A program made the position numbers and the translations under genes. A stretch of DNA of 64,000 nucleotides from RUG12461 sp045661345 (GTDB taxonomy: Bacteria > Bacillota > Clostridia > Lachnospirales > Lachnospiraceae): the NCBI GenBank assembly GCA_045661345.1, contig JAZRFM010000016.1, positions 17,656 to 81,655 of the forward strand, given 5' to 3'. A model generated the notes under the pieces. That model did no database searches and was not told the origin of the DNA. It saw only the letters and a list, made by a program, of their open reading frames with translations. This document shows, in pieces, positions 7,728-15,878 of this stretch. Position 1 is the stretch's first letter. Every line of letters starts with the position of its first letter.

Positions 7728-10100
7728 ATGGATGAGAACAGGATCTTCAGCAAAAAGAACAGCGAAGATGCAGATAATCTGGACAGAATGCTGGATAATT
7801 TTGCAGAGATTACTGCGTCGAAAATGAAAACCTACGTCCAGCTTCAGCAGGAACAACAGTCGACGGATCATGTGCAGGGAGAGGTGCTCATGATTGAGGA
7901 GCTCATGGATCATGCCGAGAACCTCCAGCTTACCGGGGCACAGAAGGAGGATCTGAGTATCCGGAGAAACCGGATCAAGGATTTTGAACTTCTGAACGAC
8001 AGGACAAAAGAAGACAGTGACAAAATGACACAGGTAAAGGAAGCGATCCGTCAATACGACCTGTTGTTGTCTATGACCCCGAAATCCCGGGAGGAGTACC
8101 AGACATTTTGTATGCTGGCGGAGAAGAAATGTGATGATGTGATCCGCAGCTGCAATGAATACCTGGGAAGCGGAAAGTCCCTGAAATTCTGGAAAGGGGA
8201 ACGGAATGACCGCCTGCAAAAGGTGGGAGAAGCGAAAGAACGTTTTTTAAGGGAAAAAGATGTTTTCACGTCCCTCGCGGAGTTGACGGACGTTGAGAAG
8301 TTTTTGCACAACGGCGATACATTGCTGGATCTCCTGAACCTCGAAGCCATCAATGAACGGCTGACGTCGTATGAAAAGAAAGAACCGGAAGCACGGACCG
8401 GTGTGGAGACATCGGAAATAAAAGCTGTCACGAAGGCTATTACGAATATCCAAAAAGAGATGGCAAAACCCATGCCCGGGGACATTGTGACACAGGATCA
8501 GACGCCCGAGCAGATGGCTCCGTTCTTTGAGAAGTTGTATCAGAGCATTGAGGATTGCCTGAAAAAGGATCACGGTGAGGGATATGGAAGGAATGATGCA
8601 CTCAAAGAAGTTTTGGGGAGGCTGCAGAACCGGACGAAGGAAGACCGTGCCGGGTTTTCGGATAAGGTGACGCAGTATCGCTCCTGGCTTCGTGAGAATG
8701 AGGAAGAGGCACCCGGGGAGCACAGGTGGCGGGATGCATGGAACTATGCCCGCAGCGTGACTTATGATCTGGATGCAAAAAACAACGGACTGGAAGTCAA
8801 AAAAACAAAGACAGATGAGGATACAATCATCATCCGGAATACAAGGAAGCGGGAAACGGTTTGCTTTCGCGAGGAAGAAAATGTGGGCGGAGCTGATGCA
8901 GTCAAACTGGTTGAGAACTTTCTGCGATCCATTGACAAGGACATCGGCTGTGAAGAAGACGTGAAGGCAGCTCTTCGGAAAATGTTTGAATCAATTCTGA
9001 CCCAGCAAGTGATGGATGACGGGGCGGCCATGGACCGTTTGCAGTGGGAGCTGCACACTTTTCGAAAGCAGGGAAGATACGAACAGAACATGGAAGCTTT
9101 TCTCCGGACAGATCTGTGCACGCCGGAGGTGAGAAGTCTGGTGAACAAGACCGACACGTCAAGGGAAACCAGGGAAGCCATGGGGAAAGCGCTTTCCTTA
9201 TTTGCGCAAAAGATTTTTCAGTGGAGTTATGCGACAAATTCCGCGAAGATTGCACCGGATCAAAGCCTCTCAAATCGGAGGGTTGCCACCGGCAGGATGG
9301 CTGATCTTCTCGGGATCGGTTCCATGGTCAGTGACGCCAGAACCGCTGTGATTCAAAAGGATGGGGAAAAGATCAGGGGTACTGTGACGGAGAATTCCCG
9401 GGGGAAAGATATCCGTAGTCTGGACAAGGGCTGGCGTTATGCCGATCAGGCGATGGCAGAGTCCTTTACCTTACAGGTTTTTGATATGCTGTGCGGACAG
9501 ATTGACAGACAGTGGGGAAGCTTCCTTGTCACCGTAAAAAAAGAGGATGGACAAACGGTGGTGATGGGCATCAAAGCCACCGGCAACGATATGGCCTTCG
9601 GGAGCCTCGGCTGGAAACAGATCAAAAACGGACACGAAAGGATCAGCCCGCTTACCGCGTATCATGTGCGCGCGATGCCGATTGATGTGATCAACCGGAT
9701 CCTTGCGCTGAAACCGGCGTTTTTGGAGGATATGCTTGGAGATCTGCTGGATCATCCTTACATTGAAGGCACTCAGGACCGGTTGAAGGGGATCCAGGAA
9801 GCGATCAGTCAATACGCAGAGGAACCGGATGCGGGATTTGTCATAAAAGCAAACGGGGAGGCTGCATTTACGGGGGATGATGCGGATGACACCTTACGGA
9901 TGCTGAAAGCAATAAAGCAGCTCCGGGAGGATCTCAATGCAGATGAAGACCACATCAAAAGGATCGACGGGAAAAAAGTGGTGGTAGAATATAACGCCCA
10001 CACATGGAGATCCCTGATTCTTTTTAAACACCTTCCCGAGGGAGAACTGGATCGGCGGATAGAGGCGAAAAAAAAAGAGCTGGCAAATAATCCTGCATGA
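7728..10100 (+). CDS. Paralogue 2 of the large kinase-like protein, catalytic residues substituted
   Basis: 790 residues, collinear with the preceding protein except that the Gln-rich block is missing. Shared landmarks are KEDLSIRRNRIKDFELLN near residue 80, DAWNYARSVTYDLDAKNNG near 340, and SRRVATGRMADLLGIGSMV-type sequence before the core. The putative catalytic loop reads CGQIDRQWGSF (Asp593, then Gln, and Ser598 in place of Asn). The metal-loop Ile-Asp-Asn-Asp of paralogue 1 is Thr618-Gly619-Asn620-Asp621. If the domain is a kinase fold, this copy would be expected to be impaired or a pseudokinase. It follows paralogue 1 by 127 bases with an AGAGGAAAAAAGG ribosome site. Confidence 0.75.
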   Translation: MDENRIFSKKNSEDADNLDRMLDNFAEITASKMKTYVQLQQEQQSTDHVQGEVLMIEELMDHAENLQLTGAQKEDLSIRRNRIKDFELLNDRTKEDSDKMTQVKEAIRQYDLLLSMTPKSREEYQTFCMLAEKKCDDVIRSCNEYLGSGKSLKFWKGERNDRLQKVGEAKERFLREKDVFTSLAELTDVEKFLHNGDTLLDLLNLEAINERLTSYEKKEPEARTGVETSEIKAVTKAITNIQKEMAKPMPGDIVTQDQTPEQMAPFFEKLYQSIEDCLKKDHGEGYGRNDALKEVLGRLQNRTKEDRAGFSDKVTQYRSWLRENEEEAPGEHRWRDAWNYARSVTYDLDAKNNGLEVKKTKTDEDTIIIRNTRKRETVCFREEENVGGADAVKLVENFLRSIDKDIGCEEDVKAALRKMFESILTQQVMDDGAAMDRLQWELHTFRKQGRYEQNMEAFLRTDLCTPEVRSLVNKTDTSRETREAMGKALSLFAQKIFQWSYATNSAKIAPDQSLSNRRVATGRMADLLGIGSMVSDARTAVIQKDGEKIRGTVTENSRGKDIRSLDKGWRYADQAMAESFTLQVFDMLCGQIDRQWGSFLVTVKKEDGQTVVMGIKATGNDMAFGSLGWKQIKNGHERISPLTAYHVRAMPIDVINRILALKPAFLEDMLGDLLDHPYIEGTQDRLKGIQEAISQYAEEPDAGFVIKANGEAAFTGDDADDTLRMLKAIKQLREDLNADEDHIKRIDGKKVVVEYNAHTWRSLILFKHLPEGELDRRIEAKKKELANNPA

Positions 10101-10269
10101 AAAGAATTTCCAAAGCACCAGTGCCCGCATTTTGATGAGAACGAACTGTTGGAGAATGAGGTATATTCCCAGATACTGAATGACAAGCTTTCTGTGAATG
10201 AGGGATTGTTATATGAGAATGAGAAACAAATGATCAGATATCATGATCTTGTACAGGGAGGGAGCACAG
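10101..10269 (+). other. Coding-like stretch in frame after paralogue 2
   Basis: In the frame that continues past the stop at 10098-10100, the sequence stays open into dtd and reads like real protein (EFPKHQCPHFDENELLENEV, later LLYENEKQMIRYHDLVQGG). There is no start codon with a ribosome site. It could be the 3' end of an older gene replaced by the paralogue pair, or chance. I do not recognise the family. Confidence 0.3.
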
Positions 10270-10707
10270 ATGAGAGCTGTTGTAACCAGAGTGAAGGAAG
10301 CCGCGGTGTCCATTGACGGGGAAGAGACCGCACGGATTGGAAAGGGCTTTCTGGTGCTGCTCGGTGTCCATAAGGAGGATACCGGGGAAGCGGCGGACAG
10401 GATTGCGGATCGTATCATGGGACTTCGTGTTTTTTCCGATGCGGAAGGAAAAATGAATGTCAGCCCGAAGGATGCGGGAGCAGAGCTTTTGATCGTAAGC
10501 CAGTTCACGCTCTATGCGGATGTGAAATCAAGACGCCCGGGGTTTTCCGATGCGGCGCGACCGGAAAAGGCGATCCCCTTATATGAGCGGGTGATCGAGG
10601 CGTGCAGGGCGGCAGGATTTACGGTCAGAACCGGCACCTTCGGGGCGGATATGGAAGTATCCTCCGTCAATGACGGCCCCGTCACGATCCTGCTGGAGAC
10701 AGAGTAG
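10270..10707 (+). CDS. dtd: D-aminoacyl-tRNA deacylase
   Basis: 145 residues from the ATG at 10270, which has a GGAGGG site just upstream; an earlier in-frame start at 10243 lacks one. The protein opens with MRAVVTRVKEAAVSIDGE, and both active-site signatures are present: SQFTLYAD near residue 78 and NDGPVTI near the C-terminus. It hydrolyses D-amino acids mis-attached to tRNA in the cytoplasm. The usual neighbour in related bacteria, relA, is absent here, which fits an insertion upstream. Confidence 0.95.
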   Translation: MRAVVTRVKEAAVSIDGEETARIGKGFLVLLGVHKEDTGEAADRIADRIMGLRVFSDAEGKMNVSPKDAGAELLIVSQFTLYADVKSRRPGFSDAARPEKAIPLYERVIEACRAAGFTVRTGTFGADMEVSSVNDGPVTILLETE

Positions 10708-10764
10708 ACGAAAAAACGCCGGGTCGGATGTCGCAGGAATCATCAGCTGCTGCAGCCAAAGGAT

Positions 10765-13380
10765 TCAACCCTCCTCCTGCATGGCCAGGAAGAACCGCTC
10801 CTTATCCGGGGTGTCCAGAACCCGTACCGGGCGCATATGATCCGGGGTACATTTCATACGATACACGAGGCGATCCCGGTACAAAAGCTGCGTATCCGGC
10901 TGCAGGATCCCGACGGACAGCGGGTTCAGAGAGCCGTCCTCGCGGGCTTTGCGGTAGGAAGGGTTATGAGCGCACAGGAGTTCATCCGCCTGCTTTGCCA
11001 GTGCCGAGCGCGGAATCGCAAGAAGCTGTGTAAGCTTTTCTCCCTCCGGCTCCAGGTAAAGCTCCATTCCCGACTCCTCCCGGTTTTCCCGGAAACAGTA
11101 GTCTGCGATGCAGATCCCAAAATGCTCCTCCAGATTCTCGATCAGCCGGTTCCATTCCGACAGAAGGAGGATGCCTTCCGTACCGGGGATGCGTAAGTTC
11201 TCATAGGTTCGACCTTCACAGCGAAAAACCGGCGTATTTCTGATCATCTTTTCCACATGGACCACTTCCCCCAGACGATAGCGATAGAGACCGGCCCGGT
11301 TTGTCACGAGGACTTCATAGAAGCTGCCGGGAGACAGCTCCTCAGCCCCGAGAGAGCGGATTTCTCCGTTCCCGGAGGCGGGAAAGGGGAGAAATTCGTA
11401 GTAGTTTTTGTTTTTCAGGAGAATCATCTGTGCAGCATCATCCTTCAATGCTTTTGCCATCAATGCTTCCGCTCTCATGTAATAACCGCCGTTGAGCGGA
11501 ATCCCTCCCGTGTATTTTTTCAGCCTTCTCTGATAGATCGCAAATGTTCCGGCGGCACATGCGATAATGGAATTGCACTGCTTCCAGATCCGCGGTATGA
11601 TCGGCGTCGAAAAGCCCTCCGAGAAGATGGCTTCCAATTCGTCCACCCGTTCCTTTGCGGGACAAAGCTTCTTTTCCAATGCATACCCGATCTCCTTCGG
11701 GATCTGCGGGATACCGATCCGGAGTCCGCAGCGGAGGTCATGCACCAGATCCTGCCATTTCTGTTCCAGATAATGCATCGTTTCCAGCAATTCCCAGACG
11801 TAGGGAGAAATCACACACTTTACATCGCTATCCGCCAGTGCGAACAGGAGCTGGAGATGCCGCATGTCAAACTGCTTTCGCGGGAACAGGAGCTCCATCG
11901 GAGAAGTGAAAAAACCGCCTTTATGCACGACACGGTGCGCATTTTCATGAATGTAATTCTGCAGTGTGGAGAACATGGCGCCCATTTCCGTACTGCGGAT
12001 GGCACCATCCGAGAAAATGACATCTCCCTGAATGCCGTCTGCCAGGAAAAAAGTGCTGCCGTCCGAACGGATCATTCCCCGAACCGCCTGAACATATTGC
12101 ATCAGATGCTCTCTTGTATAGGGGATCAGCCGCGGTACGCCGATACTGCCGTAGACCGGGGTGTAGCAGATGATTTTATCCGCGCAAAACAGGTCTGTTT
12201 CGCCGACCTTTGTCGTCAATTCTATGAGCGGCGCATAGGTATCATAATTCGAGATCGGCACCCGCTCCCGATACGCCTCCTCTGTCATAATGTGATCAAA
12301 CCCGTAAGCCTCCCCCAGGTCTGTCGCGATGTTTCGCTTCAGGATCTGCTGTAACACACGCACCGGGGAGGTAAGGGAATAACCGCCTTCATTGAGCACG
12401 ACTGTTTTTGTATGCTCCATGAGCTCTTCCGCCTGCTCCCTGGAAAAGAATTTCCGGTCAGCTTCCAGCGGCTCCACGCTTTCAAAATAGGGGAGGAAAA
12501 GAGTCCTGATTTCTGACCGCTCCTCCTTTGTCATGTCCGGCGCGCTTTCGATCATCTCCGTAATATGCGCCATATGGTTCCAGAACAGATATTTCATGTT
12601 GAAACCGGCATTTGTTCCGATTTGCAGCTGAAAGGCGATGTCCCTGCATGCCTCCACCACGGCAGAGGACGGAACAGAACCGAGCTTCTGCATGGTGGAA
12701 CCGTGATGCATATAGTAAACATAGCCGATCAGCTGGGGGAATACCGCAATTTTCGATGCGTGGGACATGGCTTCCAGATTAAAAATCACATCCTCATAGA
12801 TCCGGATGTTTTCCCGGAAGGAAAGGGCGTGTGCCTCCAGAAAATCCCGCCGCAGCACCTGACAGCTGACCATCATACAGGACAGTGTCACGAGCTTGGT
12901 GAGAGCAGGATCCTCTCTGTCATAGATCTGCAGAGGACGGATCTGATCGAAGCGTACACGGTTATCGAGAAAGCTCAGAATGTCTTTATCCTCTTCCACA
13001 CGGACGGAACGGTATTTGCCGATGTCCGCACCGCTTTCATTCATCCCGCTTACGAGATCCGTCAGACAGTTTTTCGTGAGCCGGTCATCCGAATCCAGAA
13101 AGGTGAGATATTTCCCTGTGGAACGCGCCAGGGCATAGTTGCGCGGGCTCGAAGCTGTATGGCAGCCGTTGTCCAGCTCAAAGACACGGATGTTGTCCCG
13201 TCCCGCCGCCAGGGATCTGAGGTTGGAAAGGAGGTCTTTTTCCGTATTGTGTGCGACGATGAGCCATTCCACATTGGAGAACCCGATGCTCTGCACTTCC
13301 AAAGACTGCAGGGTTTTCTCAAACAATGTCCATTCTGTATTGTGAAAGGGGGTGATGACAGATATCGGATATTCTTTCAT
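10765..13380 (-). CDS. Glycosyltransferase family 2 fused to a GH3-type acyl-adenylating domain
   Basis: Residues about 1-230 are a GT2 domain: ISVITPFHNTEWTLFEKTL at the start, FLDSDDRLTKNCL holding the DxD-type metal site, then ENIRIYEDVIFNLEAMS. From about residue 340 to the end it matches GH3 (auxin-responsive) acyl-acid amido synthetases: PISNYDTYAPLIE, the nucleotide loop CYTPVYGSIGVPRLIPYT and the hallmark LYRYRLGEVVHVE. GH3 enzymes adenylate a carboxylate and join it to an amine. The fusion suggests a sugar-containing product with an amide, but the substrates are unknown. An alternative TTG start at 13392 overlaps the upstream stop codon (TTGA). It converges on dtd. Confidence 0.8.
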   Translation of the reverse strand: MKEYPISVITPFHNTEWTLFEKTLQSLEVQSIGFSNVEWLIVAHNTEKDLLSNLRSLAAGRDNIRVFELDNGCHTASSPRNYALARSTGKYLTFLDSDDRLTKNCLTDLVSGMNESGADIGKYRSVRVEEDKDILSFLDNRVRFDQIRPLQIYDREDPALTKLVTLSCMMVSCQVLRRDFLEAHALSFRENIRIYEDVIFNLEAMSHASKIAVFPQLIGYVYYMHHGSTMQKLGSVPSSAVVEACRDIAFQLQIGTNAGFNMKYLFWNHMAHITEMIESAPDMTKEERSEIRTLFLPYFESVEPLEADRKFFSREQAEELMEHTKTVVLNEGGYSLTSPVRVLQQILKRNIATDLGEAYGFDHIMTEEAYRERVPISNYDTYAPLIELTTKVGETDLFCADKIICYTPVYGSIGVPRLIPYTREHLMQYVQAVRGMIRSDGSTFFLADGIQGDVIFSDGAIRSTEMGAMFSTLQNYIHENAHRVVHKGGFFTSPMELLFPRKQFDMRHLQLLFALADSDVKCVISPYVWELLETMHYLEQKWQDLVHDLRCGLRIGIPQIPKEIGYALEKKLCPAKERVDELEAIFSEGFSTPIIPRIWKQCNSIIACAAGTFAIYQRRLKKYTGGIPLNGGYYMRAEALMAKALKDDAAQMILLKNKNYYEFLPFPASGNGEIRSLGAEELSPGSFYEVLVTNRAGLYRYRLGEVVHVEKMIRNTPVFRCEGRTYENLRIPGTEGILLLSEWNRLIENLEEHFGICIADYCFRENREESGMELYLEPEGEKLTQLLAIPRSALAKQADELLCAHNPSYRKAREDGSLNPLSVGILQPDTQLLYRDRLVYRMKCTPDHMRPVRVLDTPDKERFFLAMQEEG

Positions 13381-13388
13381 AGGGGAGT

Positions 13389-14006
13389 TCAAGCCCTGGT
13401 CTGGGTCAGGGCAGTATCAATCAGGTTTTTTAATTCTACGCGTTCCACGGAGTCCAGCTCGATGTCCGGCTTTTTTTCCAGATCGATCAGATCCAGGATC
13501 ACCTTACAGCCGTTCCTTTTCAGCGCCCTTGACAAACGGGGTCTCACATGATCCCAGTTGATCTCAAGCTCCAGAATCCAGCTGGGAGCGGTTTGAATCA
13601 GGCGACGGCGCATAAGAGGAAGGAGACTGTCCGGGATGCGGTTTTGCTGCAAAAAGCGGTAAACAGCGCAAAGATCGGCATAGTCGACATATTCCGTTTC
13701 GATGGCGTCAAATATGGCGCCCACGGTAGCATAACGCCCGTCTGTCAGGTCTGCGATCTCGATGGAACGGACATACTCCGGCTTCCAGAACACGACCCTG
13801 TCGCTGCCCGCATCGGTTTCATATTGCCTGATGAGCCGGTTCAGCTCTTCCATCGCGAGGGTTCCCAGTTTCAGCTCGAGAAGCGCAGAAGGGGACAGAT
13901 CCTGAATCTCCTGCAGGGTCTGATAGCCGGCTTTCCTGAGCAATGCGAAGGTGCGGGAGGAAAGAGCACCCTTTTTATGCAATTCTTCCAAATAAACAGG
14001 TGTCAT
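13389..14006 (-). CDS. Protein with RNA polymerase alpha C-terminal-like helical segments
   Basis: 205 residues from ATG 14006; the frame stays open further upstream, but that part is hydrophobic junk overlapping the opposite promoter. Residues about 14-60 (LSSRTFALLRKAGYQTLQEI ... LKLGTLAMEELNRLI) and the C-terminal segment (RALKRNGCKVILDLIDLEKK) both resemble the helix-hairpin-helix of the RNA polymerase alpha CTD. A TATAAT lies 11 bases ahead of the ATG with no ribosome site between, so the transcript may be leaderless or nearly so. The downstream GT2-GH3 gene overlaps or abuts its stop. Its role is unknown; it may be a regulator or a scaffold. Confidence 0.65.
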   Translation of the reverse strand: MTPVYLEELHKKGALSSRTFALLRKAGYQTLQEIQDLSPSALLELKLGTLAMEELNRLIRQYETDAGSDRVVFWKPEYVRSIEIADLTDGRYATVGAIFDAIETEYVDYADLCAVYRFLQQNRIPDSLLPLMRRRLIQTAPSWILELEINWDHVRPRLSRALKRNGCKVILDLIDLEKKPDIELDSVERVELKNLIDTALTQTRA

Positions 14007-14048
14007 AAAGAACATTATAGCAGATTCCGGGGATATCTGCACAAAAAA

Positions 14049-14077
14049 TGGCAGGATCCTTATTTCTTTGTTATAAT
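14049..14077 (+). promoter_or_regulatory. Candidate promoter for the lipoprotein gene
   Basis: TGGCAG (14049-14054), 17 bases, TATAAT (14072-14077). It faces away from a second TATAAT on the minus strand (14018-14023), so this 150-base interval holds a divergent promoter pair. Confidence 0.5.
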
Positions 14078-14157
14078 GTGGGGCAGGCAACAGGATGCTT
14101 CGGCAGCACAGGCGTTTTACAGATAGAATACAGGACAGGCAGGAATAGGAGAGGAAG

Positions 14158-15762
14158 ATGAGAAAAAGATGGAAATGTGCGGCAGCCCTCGGGGCAGCCG
14201 CAATACTGATGGGAACGACAGGATGCGGAGATCTGATCAAACAGGTGCTCTCTCAGGCGGATACGGCGCCGCCTGCCACGGAGGCAGCAGTGTCACAGGA
14301 AACGGAAACGCAGACGACTGCGGAGACGGAACAGTCGACGGAGACTGCCGGTGATGTGACAGAGGAGGATGCGCTGTATCAGGCGCTCTCGGAATGGCAG
14401 TTTATCTTTACCAGCGGTGCCGGCGGCTGGGATACGACTTTTTCCGTGAATCCGGATGGCTCGCTGCAGGGTGTTTATCATGACTCGGATATGGGAGTAA
14501 CGGGGCCGGGATATGAAGAGGGCGGCACCCTGTATTACAGTGCGTTTACGGGGCAGCTGACAGGCTATACAAAGGTTTCCGAGAATGTGTATGAGGTCGA
14601 ACTGGGAGACCTGCACTATGAAGACACACCGGGGACAGAGGAGATCAAGGACGGGATGCGGTATGTGTATGCGGAAGCTTACGGACTGAACGGTACCGAT
14701 TCCCTGATCGTATACCTCCCGGGTACGCCGACAGCGGATCTGCCGGAGGCATACATGAGCTGGGTGAATATGAACTGGTTCACCTATCTGCCGGATGTAT
14801 TTGCAGAGGACATCCCTGCGGAGCTGCCCTTCTGCGGATTGTACAACGAGAAGGAAGAGGAAGGGTTCTTTTCCGAGAGCATGACAGAGAAAAACTCCCG
14901 GTTTATCATCAATTCCGTGCATTTCCCCGGGCTTGCGGCGCAGAAGGCGGAGCTCGCTGACGACGGTACTTATCACTATGAGGACGCGGATCCTGCCGGG
15001 ATGTATCGTGTGATCAACAAGAGCTTTCAACTGCCGAAGGGATACGGGATTTACGAAAACCAGGAGCGTTTTGCAAAAGCCTGCATTGAGGAAACAACCG
15101 GTCAGACGGATCCGGAGGGACTCTATGTGCTGGGACCCGACTCGGAATACAGTCTGCATGCCAAGACACATATCAACGGAAATGAAGCGCTGCAGATTTC
15201 CTGGACAGAAGGGGAAAACGAGGATACCATGTACTACGTTGCCTGTGTCTGCGAGGACGGAGCCAAGGGGTATTCCTACTGCTATGCCGTGGGGTATGAT
15301 CCGGACGGAGAATTCATGACCGGGGAGATGGCGGACTTTCTTCTGATGTCTCTCTCTGTTTCCGGTTCGCCGGCTCACCTTTCCTCCGCAGATGAAACAG
15401 GGACTGCGCCGGGAAAAAAGATCCTCGCTTATGTGTCCTCCGCCCCCTCCGACAGCACGATTCTCGTGGATGAGGTGGAGATGGTGAGTGGCTCTGACAC
15501 GGAGAAGCTGAAGGAAAACGGGATCGATCCTGACGATGTGACAAACGATTACGCCATCGTGGGTGCGGACAAAAAGTATGATGAATATCCGCTTACAGAC
15601 GGCTGCGTCTTTTACGTACAGTTTCCCGAAAACCCGCTGCGGTCGGATATGGATGCAGCCGGGCTGCGGGAGCATCTTGGGAAGGGCGGACAGAGCCTGA
15701 TGAACCTGTATCTGGATCGGGACGGACGCGTGCTCCTCGGCTATGAGCCGTATACGCCGTAA
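14158..15762 (+). CDS. Hypothetical secreted lipoprotein
   Basis: 534 residues. The N-terminus has basic residues (MRKRWK), a hydrophobic stretch and a lipobox-like TTGC with Cys23 as the probable lipidation site. A Thr/Glu/Ala-rich linker (about residues 30-62) leads to a large acidic globular region rich in Tyr, Gly, Asp and Trp. No catalytic motif is recognised. It is likely a surface-anchored protein of unknown function. A GAGAGGAAG ribosome site precedes the ATG. Confidence 0.7.
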   Translation: MRKRWKCAAALGAAAILMGTTGCGDLIKQVLSQADTAPPATEAAVSQETETQTTAETEQSTETAGDVTEEDALYQALSEWQFIFTSGAGGWDTTFSVNPDGSLQGVYHDSDMGVTGPGYEEGGTLYYSAFTGQLTGYTKVSENVYEVELGDLHYEDTPGTEEIKDGMRYVYAEAYGLNGTDSLIVYLPGTPTADLPEAYMSWVNMNWFTYLPDVFAEDIPAELPFCGLYNEKEEEGFFSESMTEKNSRFIINSVHFPGLAAQKAELADDGTYHYEDADPAGMYRVINKSFQLPKGYGIYENQERFAKACIEETTGQTDPEGLYVLGPDSEYSLHAKTHINGNEALQISWTEGENEDTMYYVACVCEDGAKGYSYCYAVGYDPDGEFMTGEMADFLLMSLSVSGSPAHLSSADETGTAPGKKILAYVSSAPSDSTILVDEVEMVSGSDTEKLKENGIDPDDVTNDYAIVGADKKYDEYPLTDGCVFYVQFPENPLRSDMDAAGLREHLGKGGQSLMNLYLDRDGRVLLGYEPYTP

Positions 15763-15828
15763 AAGGAAGCTCCCGCCTGTGCAAGTCCATACCGGCGGAC
15801 CTGGCGCCGGATTTGTAAGGATGATAAA

Positions 15829-15863
15829 AAGTGCCATGCGCAGACGCCGCATGGCACTTCTTT
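15829..15863. terminator. Bidirectional intrinsic terminator
   Basis: AAGTGCCATGCG (15829-15840) pairs perfectly with CGCATGGCACTT (15848-15859), with a 7-base loop. It is followed by CTTTT on the plus strand and by a T run on the minus strand. It serves the convergent lipoprotein and glnA genes. Confidence 0.9.
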
Positions 15864-15878
15864 TACAAAGACCTCTTC

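Noticed and set aside
11257..12354. A 365-codon plus-strand frame
   Set aside because: It overlaps the GH3 domain of the minus-strand fusion, whose motifs are clear; no start signal or family was seen.
14293..15852. A 519-codon frame on the minus strand
   Set aside because: It is opposite the lipoprotein gene, which has a signal peptide, ribosome site and promoter. The minus-strand product is rich in His, Arg and Cys, as typical of antisense frames here.
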